The translations under genes and the position numbers were made by a program. From Scleroderma bovista (Eukaryota; Basidiomycota; Agaricomycetes; Boletales; Sclerodermataceae), in the NCBI GenBank assembly GCA_037178675.1, contig JAYMGJ010000315.1, positions 1 through 35,730 of the forward strand: DNA of 35,730 nt, given 5' to 3'. The notes beneath the pieces are model-generated. The model was given only the letters and a program-made list of their open reading frames with translations, was not told the DNA's origin and did no database searches. Position 1 is the stretch's first letter, and the number at the start of each line of letters is the position of its first letter. Of this stretch, positions 20,058 through 29,645 are shown one piece after another.

Positions 20058-21133
20058 CATCATTGGGTTAAGAAGCATAGTCATGACTAGGTTACGTATC
20101 ATAGTCCAACTTCTAGCATAATATATAACACTATATAGTTTGCCACATCCATTGTGCAGCTATGTAGTGCCATATAGCTCTATGAATACTATAATAGCAC
20201 ATATATCACTATAGAGATAAGCCCCCTTGTATATAGCAAACCAGTTTTTCCTGATGTTGGAGAATCCCTGACCTGCTGTGGAGAATCCCCAGGCCACCTT
20301 GGAGAATCCCCAACCCACTGTGGAGAATTCCCAGTCCACCTTGGAGAATCCAGCCCATGTTGGAGAATCCCTGACCTACCTTATATACTTTCCAACCCAA
20401 CTTGGAGGTTCTCCATTGTGCTTTGGAAATTCTTTGGCCAATCTTGGTCAAGTGATGGTCTCAGGAAAGGTCTATTCAGGCTGGAGAATGTTTCATTTAT
20501 TCCTAACCAATCATTGAGAAACAGATTTATTCACCCTGGAGCAAGTTCTGTTTATTGCAGATTAACCTGTTAGAAAAAGGTATATTTAGGCTGGAGATAG
20601 TTCCATTCATATCATATTACTCACCTAGAAAATGGTCTATTTAGGCTGGAGAAAGTTCCAGCCATACACATTCATCAGCTAGAAAAAGATCTATTTGAAC
20701 TGGAGAAAGTTCCAGTCATACCACATTCATCACCCAGAAAAAGGTCTATTTGCACTGGTGAAAGTTAGATCAATCACTGAAAAAATGGTCTATTTGGGCT
20801 GGAGAAAGTTCCAGTCATACCACACTAGTCACCTCGAAAAGGTCTATTTAGGCTGGAGAAAACCCTATTTATTGTGAAATAATAATATATTATGGCTTAA
20901 ATTATGGTCCATTTAGTGTGGAGAAAGTTCCATTTGGACCCCAGCCACTCCATGATATTGACCCCCCAATCTATTAATCATGGAGAAATCCTTTTCTCCA
21001 ACCCCATACAATTAGGGTCCTGGAGAATCTCCAGCACCCACTGGGAATACCCAACCCAGTAAGACCTCTTAGGTATATACATATGTAGATATATATAGAC
21101 CTAATAGGTCCTAAATGGGGGGTGACTGAAGTG
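20058..21133 (-). repeat. Foldback element, right outer arm
   Basis: Reverse complement of the left arm, uninterrupted: it keeps the target-site versions that show where the TIR element (near 20158) and the solo LTR (near 20102) inserted on the other side. Many GGTCTATTTAGGCTGGAGAA-type repeats fill 20460-20870, and the 21-bp GGAGAATCCC units lie at ~20278-20375. Confidence 0.9.
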
Positions 21134-21736
21134 ACACCAGCGTGTTTGGAGCAATTTCATGACAGGAAACTGGGCATGGAAGCAATGTGTAAGTAAAATT
21201 TGTATGATAAGAGCTACTTTCATTGTGCTGACTCATGCCATGATGTTAGAATGAGCTTTCCAATGATCCAAACTGCCATGGTGCTATGTTTGTACCAATC
21301 ATCCTTGGAAGTGACAAAACTACTGTTTCTGTGGCAACAGACAACACTGAATACTACCCCCTTTATATTTCCAATGGGAATATACATAACTCTATGTGTT
21401 GAGGACATCCTGATGGTGTAAGCCTTCTGGGATTTTTGTCAATTCCACTACTATTAATTCAAGACATTCTAATCCACTAGTATACTATATTATAGCTGAA
21501 TGAAACCAGGCAAATGATCCTGAATTTCGCAAATTCAGGTGCCATCTCTTTCACACCACATTGGAGGCCATATTGGAAAATTTTAAGCCAGTGATGGAAA
21601 AACCTGAAGTTGTCAAGTGTCCTGATGGTCACTTCCATAGAGCTGTATACAGCTTGGGCCCATACATTGCTGACTATTCTGAGCAGTGTCTTCTCAGTTG
21701 TATTGTTTAGGGTGGTGCCCAAAGTGAGTGTCAAAT
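21134..21736 (+). pseudogene. Plavaka-type DNA transposase fragment, downstream part
   Basis: Continues from 16004. The frame reads RVWSNFMTGNWAWKQC (~21141-21188), then, after removal of a 61-bp intron, NELSNDPNCHGAMFVPIILG, SDKTTVSVAT and YYPLYISNGNIHNSM, then after decay KFRCHLFHTTLEAIL and GHFHRAVYSLGPYIADYSEQ (~21530-21690). These are conserved blocks of Plavaka transposases. Stops include TGA 21400-21402 (Arg expected) and TAG near 21709; short indels also shift the frame, for example around 21435-21520. The gene then loses similarity near 21736. This copy is dead by both decay and the foldback insertion. Confidence 0.7.
21189..21249 (+). other. Spliceosomal intron in the transposase gene
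   Basis: GTAAGT donor at 21189, TTAG acceptor ending at 21249, and a CTGAC branch-like word near 21228. Splicing keeps the transposase frame open (KQC into NELSND). Length of 61 bp is ordinary for basidiomycete introns. Confidence 0.75.
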
Positions 21737-21904
21737 TTTAAATTATGTATAGTAATATTAGGGATCTGCACTGATCAACCCCCAGGTATCAGAGGGCTGA
21801 CCCGCACCCATACTCGCAAGTACCCATACCCGAATACCCATGGGTACCCTTTCTCACAGGTACCATCAATGGGTGTGCAGGTATACCCTTGATCATTGAC
21901 GTGT
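21737..21904. repeat. Spacer with TACCCATACCCG-like words
   Basis: CGCACCCATACTCGCAAGTACCC-type words and CATGGGTACCC repeat irregularly at ~21805-21885. No gene is seen; the composition suggests a degenerate tandem repeat or an element end. Confidence 0.45.
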
Positions 21905-22375
21905 GTCATGACACTGTGGCACTGGCCATCTGCGTCACGACGGTGTTGTGTGTGCCGTCTGTCAGTGTATCATCCATTGTTGTTGTGTTGTGCATGCGTC
22001 ATCCATTGGCATGTTGACATTGTCATTGGCATGTTGTGCGTTGTGCGTCTGTTGCCATTGCCGTTGCCTTCATCATGGCTGTGTGGTGGCAGTGGACACA
22101 TTGTTGTTGTTGTCTTCATCATCGCTGCATGGTGGTAACCACAACATTGATGATGTGTCATTGTGGCACTGGCCATGCACATCTTGTTGTCGCTCTCGCT
22201 AGCTGTTGTTGTTGTGACGCTGTGGCACTCACCATCTGTGTCACATCGTCATCATCATGTTGTGCATGGCCGAGTCGTGTGTCATCATTGTGAGTCATGT
22301 CGCCATGGCACTGGCCATCCGTGTCATGTCATTCTCATGCATTGTTAGTGTGTCAGTGCCAGTGCAGAGGTTGCA
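21905..22375. repeat. Degenerate minisatellite with GTGGCACTGGCCAT units
   Basis: GTGGCACTGGCCAT recurs near 21914 and 22162, with variants near 22221 and 22302, each followed by CTG(C/T)GTCA-like words; TTGTTGTTGT and GTCATTG words fill the gaps. Several frames on both strands stay open without any domain, so no gene is called. Confidence 0.55.
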
Positions 22376-22540
22376 AGAGAGTGACTTACCTGTGTCACAT
22401 CAATACACCAGGGAGCTTGGGTCATGTGGGAGGAGTTGAATGGTGACTTACCTGGCACAGTAGTAATTACTAATTGATCTTGAGTGTGTTGAGTCAGCTC
22501 AGTACTACGGGTACTTCCACATATATGTACAGGTATGTGG
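22376..22540. other. Short unassigned spacer
   Basis: No gene or clear repeat. It ends in GTATGTGG directly before the reverse G LTR; no target duplication can be checked because that LTR is cut at its other end. Confidence 0.4.
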
Positions 22541-23126
22541 TGTGAGTCAAAGTGAGGGTTTAGGTTAAAACAACAATCAAAACACAACACAAATAGACAA
22601 AGAAATGAGTGGTGGTTTGCCTGTGTGGAATCCAGACAGGAGTTGGGTTGAAATCGGGGGTGCTACACAGAGAGGACAGTGCAGCAAGGGGACAGGGATG
22701 CCTCAGATGTCCAGAGGCAAGGAAGACTGACTAGAATGAAGCCTAGACTCCACTTGAGCCTAGTAAGAAGAATAGATCTTGAATAACTTGAGCAGACTTG
22801 ATGATAATGAGTCTTTAGACCTTCACTGAAGCATACAAGGACTCAAGGACTGGAGGGATACTGATAGAGAGAGTCTGAGAGAGGGATAATTTCGTACTAT
22901 AGGGGCCTATCTTCACTGGGCTGAGCCCAGGGGTTTAAATACATGGGGGGGCACAGCATTAAAGTACAAAAAGAGAAGGGAGTAAGCAGAGTTTGTCAAG
23001 GATTGGTAAGGGATTGGTAAGAGCTTTGTAAGGGGTTTGTAAGCGACCAGTAAGCAAGGGATAAGCAGGAATGAGTAAGCATAGGGAGCATGAATAAGCT
23101 GCTGAGTAAAGGAATGAGTAAGCTGC
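22541..23126 (-). mobile_element. Truncated gypsy LTR, family G (part 2, 3' end)
   Basis: Begins TGTGAGTCAAAG, the reverse complement of the LTR end, and follows the LTR inward past the GGGCTGAGCCC palindrome and TTTAAATA promoter-like site (~22933-22941). It stops at GCTGC (23122-23126), where an X LTR starts. In LTR coordinates this is precisely the point where the forward fragment 1484-2516 stops (GCAGC), so the two fragments are complementary halves sharing the 5-bp duplication. Confidence 0.85.
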
Positions 23127-23887
23127 TGTCAAGACCGGTTCTCCTTGATGATCTTACTAGGAGGTCCAGAGGTGCAGGGAACTAATGAGGAGGTAAGTCC
23201 AGACACTAGTAGGTGCTAGTTAGTGTGGAGAGTCAAGTCTGGGTCAAATGAACAAAGTCCGGGCACTAGAGGAGCACAGGGAGTAAGTCCGGGTTTTTGC
23301 GGAGTAAGTGCGGAACGTGGGAAAGTGGTCCGGAGTTGAGCGCAGCTTGTCCGGAGCGAAGGACATCCAAGAGGTGGGATAAGTCCTGAGAGGTCTAGCG
23401 TCGAGTCTGGGACAAAGGTGGCTTTTGCCCTCGTGCAAGTAGGAGACTTGCTAGGATCGGACATAGGACCAAGGGGACGAGATAGGGTGGAGGCCGGAGT
23501 TGGCCAGAGTTCAGGAGTTCAGATGAACAGATGGATTAGGAGAGCATAGTGGGTAGTACAGAGTGGGGAGTATCTTAGTCGAGATTTGATCTAAGGAAAC
23601 TACTAGGCCGGAGTATAGTAGTTTATATAGTAAACGAGAACTAGGGTGAGTATATACAGTGACAAGTAAACACCTTAGTTGGGACAAGGGATGGAGCAGA
23701 AACGGACAGGAAAATAAAGCAGGTACAGGATAAACCGGAGCGGGAGCAGACACGGGGAACTAGAGATACAGGGATGATGGAGGAAAAGCAGGGACAGTGA
23801 AGTAAAGGGAACTAGGCCGGAAGAGGACAGGTAAGGGTTGGAGGTGGACTTAACTAATGTTAAGTCCGGAGCGATGTCCAGGACCGG
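23127..23887 (+). mobile_element. X-family LTR, front part, cut by the gypsy element
   Basis: TGTCAAGACCGG start and near-identity to 13389-14135. It stops at CCGG (23884-23887) where the reverse gypsy LTR begins. The rest of X is absent here but is present, inverted, at 2517-2900 and 10902-11141. A minus-strand frame of about 80 aa has no domain. Confidence 0.9.
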
Positions 23888-25985
23888 TGTGAGTCAAAGT
23901 GTGGATTTGGGTCGGAGTAATAACCCAAACACAACACCAACAAAGGACTATGAAAAAGTGCGAGTGGTGGTTGACCTCTGCAGTGTCCAGAGAGGATATG
24001 CTGAGGAGGGGGGAAGGGGATCTACACCAACAGGGTGATGCAGATGATGATGCAGGATACTCCTGGGGTACAGGAGTAATAGAAGACGAAGGGGATAGGG
24101 GTCTGGACTCTTCCTAAAGCCTAGGAAGTGTCAAAGCGGGGATTGGGCTGACAGGAACTGAAGTAGTGATACTACACCTAGAGGTTGGTGCAGCAAAGGG
24201 GCAGGGATGCCTCTGATGTCCAGAGGCGAGGAAGATTGACTGGTATGAAGCCTAGACTCCGCTTGAGCCTAGTATAAAGAATAGATCTTGAATAACTTGG
24301 ATAAACTTGACAATATTGAGCTTTTAGACCTTCACTGAAGCCTACAAGGACTCAAGGACTGAAGGGATACTGACTGAGAGAGTCTGAGAGAGGGATAATT
24401 TTGTGCAATTGGGTCTTTTCACCGGGCTGAGCCCAGGGGTTTAAATACATGGGGGGGCACAGCATTAAAGTACAAAAAGAGAAGGGAGTAAGCAGAATTT
24501 GTCATGGATTGGTAAGGGATTGGTAAGAGCTTTGTAAGGGGTTTGTAAGCGATCAGTAAGCAAGGGATAAGCAGGAATGAGTAAGCAAAGGAAGCATGAA
24601 TAAGCTGCTGAGTAAAGGAATGAGTAAGCTGCATGACAAGATTGATTGGTAAGGGAGTGAGTCATCAGCTGAGTAATATACCAAAAATGCGAAAGGGATA
24701 GAGTAATACTGATGACAAGAGAGCATCAGTAAGCAAGGGATGAGTCACTGCACGGCAGAAGGAGTCATTGATGCACAGCCTAAGAAGTTTGATGGGGGGC
24801 TGTGTACCATCAGGAATTTGATGAGACAACAATGGGGAAGATCTGTGATTAATAGGGGGATTGATCCGAGACAAAACAGCCACAAGAAGGGTACCAGGGG
24901 TCCAGAGGTCTTTTGGGGGGTCAGCATACACTAAGGTATAGTGCATGTGTTCTAGCGCCGCTGAAGCACAACCATGGGCTCCCTTGACGAGCTCTCTTCT
25001 GGGAAAGAATGAGAGAGGGTTCTTCTTCCTAAAAGCACTATAAAGTGGGGGGAATAACTGTCATGGTGCTGGGGGACGTCGTCTGAAAGTAGGGAAGCGG
25101 ATAGAGTATTGAATTTGACACATCCAGGGAAGTGAGACGAACAACAGAGGAAGATGGACATGGCAAGTATCTGGAAGGAAGGGACCATAGGCTGAGGGAT
25201 CAGGGGACACAGAGACAACCAGAGAAGACTTCTCAAGCTTGACAATGGACCTAAGATGACCAAAGTAGGTCCTTGACACAGGACTGACAAGGAGAATGCG
25301 CTGACCAAGAATGAGAGGGACTGAGGGAGCAGGCTGGGAAGATATGTGCCAGGCAGTGCACGGGAACTCTGGGAGAGGCTGTCCTAAGAGCAGGACATAG
25401 TGGAGATCTGCAGCAATAGCGGAGAAATGATCCAGAGAAAATACGGACTCCATAGTGAGCGATGAAGCAAATGTCTGGATTGCGGGGGGAATATCTCCGT
25501 GGGAAATGAACAGATTTGCATCGGAACTTGACAGGCAGATAGACCGCGTTCTAGGCTCTCTGACGGTATAGTGACATGCCTGATAGCTTCAGAAACAACG
25601 GAGCTATTCAAAATATTGGAATGCCGGCACTGGGCGCCTAAAAATGACATTTGGGCGCTAAAAATCATTTCTTCTCTTTCTCCTTCGTTTCTCCATCAAT
25701 TCTTTGACTTCTTTGATTGTTCTGTCATGGGACTTGGACTGCAGAGGTGTGCATTCCTTTCTCATACCACAATTGATGTTATTCCTTCAGTTTCTTCTGC
25801 TTCTTGGTGGTTCTCATGCAATAGATGACTGTCTGCATTGGCATTCATCTCTCGCATCAGGATAGTCTTCTTGTGTGATAGATGGCTACGATGAGGGTCC
25901 GTCGTGCTTATCCTTCGCATAAGGATCATTCGATATAGGTGTTATCTTCCATGTTCACTGTACCAAACCTGTTTGGTGCATGACA
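23888..25985 (-). repeat. Gypsy 3' LTR
   Basis: 2098 bp, complete, nearly collinear with the solo LTR at 5596-7700. It keeps the ~245 bp (about 24856-25100) that the 5' LTR has lost. No good polypurine tract abuts it: the minus strand just before it reads GCCTGTGGA, which is not purine-rich. Confidence 0.92.
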
Positions 25986-26128
25986 TCCACAGGCGACATG
26001 AAATGCAATCATCCCCGATTGTGAACAAGGAGGGTGGGACAACAAAAAGAGCTGGGAAGACTGGCATGGGGGGGCATAGACAAGGAAGCATAGGGGGCAT
26101 ATGACATAGCATGAGGGTATATTGGGCA

Positions 26129-27860
26129 TCATGATGAGTTGTCAGAGTCATAATCTTTTTCTCCATTTTCATCGGCATTTTCATCATCACCTTCATCATC
26201 GTTAGGGAGAATAGAGTCAGGCAAAGGATTGTGTCGGGAATAATAAGGGATAAGGCAGAATGCAGCTATGCCTTGAGCTGAGACAGTTCCATCCATTTCC
26301 TTCAGGATGTATGAGCCACCTTGAGTGCGACGAACAACTTCAAAGGGGCCAAGGTAACGTGGCTTTGATTTACGATCTAATTCTTTCTCCACTTGGCTGT
26401 TGTGAACCAGGACAAGGTCTCCAGGCTGGTAGGAGGACTTGAATAGACATCTGGTATATCTCTTCTCAAATTGGGCTTTGGAATGGAGGCGGGTCTTCTG
26501 TAGAGTAGTGAACGCATCATGGAAATCATCTGGTCTTTTCTCCAATTGTCTGATGCACAGGGAAAGAAGCTCCTCTGAGGTCATCTCAGAGTAGAAGCCT
26601 TCAACAAGATAGGTAGCCTCAAAGAGATCAAATGGGAGGACGGGATCGAGACCATGAAGGAGGTAGTAGGGGCTGAATCCAGTAGAATGACAGGTGATGA
26701 CTTTGTCTGCAAAGAAAGCGTGATGGACCTTGGTGGGCCATAGATTGAGATCGCCTTCACAGGACTTGATAATAGCTTCGCGGATAGTAAAGTGTCCACA
26801 CTCTACAACTCCATTGGCTTTGGAATTATAGGGGGAGATGCAGATTTGGGGAATAGAGTATCGCTGCATGAGTTTCTCGAATGCACCCTTGACCTCACTG
26901 CCATTGTCAGTGACGATCTGGGCAATAACTCCATAATGGCAAATAATTTATTCCCAGAAAAACTTGGCTAGGCTGTCTGAACTGGCATGCTTGAGAGCAC
27001 GGCCTTCGGCAGCAAGGGAGAGATCATCGTGAGCAGCAACAAGATAGCGATAGCCACGAGCTTTTGGCATGAGCATGACATCAATGTAGATCTTGATGAA
27101 GATTCGGGGGGATGGAGAGACAGTGAGGGGAATTTCAACTTTGCGGGTGCTGTGAATCTGGCATTCATGGCAAGAACGAATGTGATGGGCAACATCTGAG
27201 TACATCTGTGGCCAATAGAAGCGATCCCTGACAGCTTGGAATACTCCAAATACTCCGCGGTGCCCAAGGTCTTCATGGGCTTGATTGAGAAGTTGCGCAC
27301 GGAGATCAGGATCAAAGATGACTTTAGTTGGAGTACGAGGGCCTCGACATTTGAACAGTTGGCCAGAATGAATAAAGAATTGAAGGGAGCGTCTGATGAA
27401 ACGTTTACGAGCGGTGTTGGAGGGGAATGATGGGAGTTGAGTTGTTTGGAGGAAGTGGAGAATTTGTCGTAAAATAATGTCTTGTATTGTATCTTGAGAC
27501 AGGAATGAAGGGAGCGTAACGGGGTCATAAGAAAGAGGGTGGGCGGTGGTACAAAACAAAAGATCTTCTAGCCATTCATCAGCGTCTTCAGCATCTCTTT
27601 CACCATCTTCTATCTCCTCTTCAGAGGGCTGACGCCTAGAGAGCGCATCAGGTCCTTGGTGACGAACGGCTGGAATGTGAATTATTTTAAAGTCAAATAA
27701 GAGTATACCTTCGATCCAGCGATTGATAGTAGCGTTAGGTTGGAGGTCAGGATTGTTAAGCATACCCTTGATGTACTTTTCATTGACTTCAACATGGAGG
27801 TTCTTGACACTGTAAAGAAAGAGACAATAGTGATGAAGTGCACAGATATAACTCGAGTTT
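26129..27860 (-). pseudogene. Gypsy pol, 3' part: end of RNase H, zinc-binding and integrase
   Basis: Minus strand. The frame picks up at LHHYCLFLYSVKNLHVEV and VRHQGPDALSRR (end of RNase H/connection). It then has the HHCC zinc region (HEDLGHRG...CHECQIH, ~27285-27160), and the integrase core with first Asp in YIDVML (~27085), second in TDNGSE (~26910) and Glu in GVVECGH (~26805). A GPY/F-type module (YLGPFEVVRR...GGSYILKEM) follows, ending in an acidic tail. A TAA stop at 26948-26950 splits the core between the first and second Asp; the frame is otherwise continuous to 26129. The 5' side is out of phase with the reverse transcriptase frame. Confidence 0.9.
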
Positions 27861-29645
27861 GGGCTGACTATAGCGAGATTCGCGTTCATTGATAGGAAGT
27901 GAGCCATAATGAGCAGGACGTTTGCGACCAGACTCATCATACTGGGACAGGATGAATCCGATGGCGATATAGCTGGTGTCGACTGAGAGAATGACAGGGA
28001 GATCTGTGGAATAATCAATGGGATGAAGGGAGGGAGCAGAAGAGACAGCGATCTTCAAGGCATCGAAAGTGTCTTGCTGGGGGGTGTCCCAAATGAAAGG
28101 AGTGTCTTTGCGGTAGAGATTGATGAGAGGACGAGCGAGGAGGGAATAGTTGGCAATCCAGATGCACACAGTTCCACAGAGACCTAGAAATGAGTGCACA
28201 TCCTTCAGCGTTGCAAGGGGAGGCCAATCTAAGATCTTCTTGACTTTGCCATGGTCGGGAGAGCGACCATCAGGATGGCATTGTTGGCCAAGAATCAAAA
28301 CATGAGGACAGCAGAGTTGGGTCTTTGGACCAGAGAACGTTCCGCCTGCATGCGCAAAGCGATGCATAATCTGGTGCACATCTACAGCATGTTCCCAAAT
28401 GAAGCGACGAATCCCTGGGTTGGCTGGCAGGGTTTCAGTGTTGCCATTGGCGTCGTCATAGCGTGTTGCAGGGCCTTTGATGGGAAGATTGTCGATGAAT
28501 ACGTTGGCTACGTGCGGGATCTCATCCTGTAAGATGAAACTAGTACAATTCTGGAATTCGGAAGGAGAGTTGGTGTAGCCTTGTGGCATGGCGGTATGTC
28601 GTAAGAGACCGAGGGGAGTCATGAATGATGTGAGATCTCGACTATTGGGATGCAGTTGGCAGGCATCAAATCCGGAAAAGAGATCAAAGACCGTGTAACA
28701 TTGCCGACCGGTGAATGGTTCGACAAAGTCATCCAAAATAGGTGGAACTCCAGCATCTCTGATTGTAACCTTATTGAGAGGTTGCAGATCATGGACAATC
28801 CGGATCTTTCCATTCTTCTTCATAACACAGAACCACTTGGAGCGGTACAACGACTGGGCAGGTTCATAGAGTCCGGCTGTGATCTTGTCTCTAAGCAGCT
28901 GGATAACATGTTCGCAAATGCCAGGAGGGATAGGGATGTTGCGGTACTCCCATGGCTCATGGGGCAGGACCGGGATGATGTAAGGGGAGAAGTAGTCTGA
29001 GCAAAAATTGCCGCGTTCCAATTCATCAAAGGCTAGCGCCGCTTCATTAAGCTTCATAACATGCACAAAAAGTTTTTCTTCTTCTGGCCAGAGGAAGCCA
29101 TCAGAGTTAAGTTTCATAGAAGCCAGGCGCTCATTGGTAAGCTTCTTCGTGGGAATGAAGTTGGGTGGCAGGGGAGTGAGTGGAGTGAGTGAGTCAAGGG
29201 GATTTTCGGGGAATTGACGATGAACACAGGCGTCTTCTGGATAGTGACTGGGAACCGGTTTGACTTTCCGATCCACATGTTTGTAAGCGCCAAGGCACCA
29301 TTGGCCTAATTCATCGTCAAGATCTTCAGAGTCAGTACAAATACAGCGCCTAAAGTACAGTAAATCACAAAAATCACTGAAAGTGAAGAAAGGCTGGGAT
29401 AAACGTAAGTCAATTGGAGTGGGGACAGGATGGGGTGAAGAACAACTTGGAACAACAAGAGTAGGTAAAAGATCAGCATAAAATGAATCAAAATAGGACT
29501 GGGATACTTGGGAAGAGTTCGGTAGTTTTATGACATTCCAGTCAAAGTGAGTATAAAGACCATTGGTAGTACAAAAGGAATCAAAAACATGTGGCACAGT
29601 AAGCAAAGGCGTACGTGAGGGCAAGCATAGTAGTTCAGCGAAATA
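27789..29645 (-). pseudogene. Gypsy pol, 5' part: reverse transcriptase and RNase H
   Basis: Minus strand, in the +1 phase relative to gag-protease; the open frame extends back to 30011, but only the part after ~29645 (FAELLCLPSRTP) looks native. Reverse transcriptase blocks: KWFCVMKKNGKIRIVHDLQP, VFDLFSGFDACQLHP, TAMPQGYTNSPSEFQ and NVFIDNLPIKGP. The last is the catalytic box, normally (F/Y)xDD; here the second Asp codon is AAT (28488-28490), so catalysis should be lost. RNase H starts with VILSVDTSYIAIGFILSQ and SRYSQPKLELY. After that, near 27850, the frame shifts to the phase used by the integrase part. Confidence in the family is high; activity is very unlikely. Confidence 0.92.

Larger units (their letters stand above)
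16005..21133. mobile_element. Large foldback (giant-palindrome) element with nested insertions
   Basis: Both ends read inward as CACTTCAGTCACCCCCCATT, and the arms match at very high identity over about 1.27 kb each. The element is flanked by the 7-bp duplication ACACCAG (15998-16004, 21134-21140) inside a transposase gene. Without three later insertions (16967-17593, 17633-18313, 18799-20057) the two arms meet near 18600 with almost no loop. The arms are built of short direct repeats: ~60-bp units containing CTTTCTCCAGCC and AAATAGACC, and ~21-bp GGGGATTCTCCAAGGTGG units. Long inverted arms made of tandem repeats are typical of foldback elements such as Drosophila FB. No transposase is seen, so it would depend on another element. 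The superfamily is not assignable from the termini alone. Confidence 0.88.

Noticed and set aside
25986..26030. Polypurine tract next to the gypsy 3' LTR
   Set aside because: The minus strand just before the LTR is not purine-rich; a GGGGA word lies too far inside.
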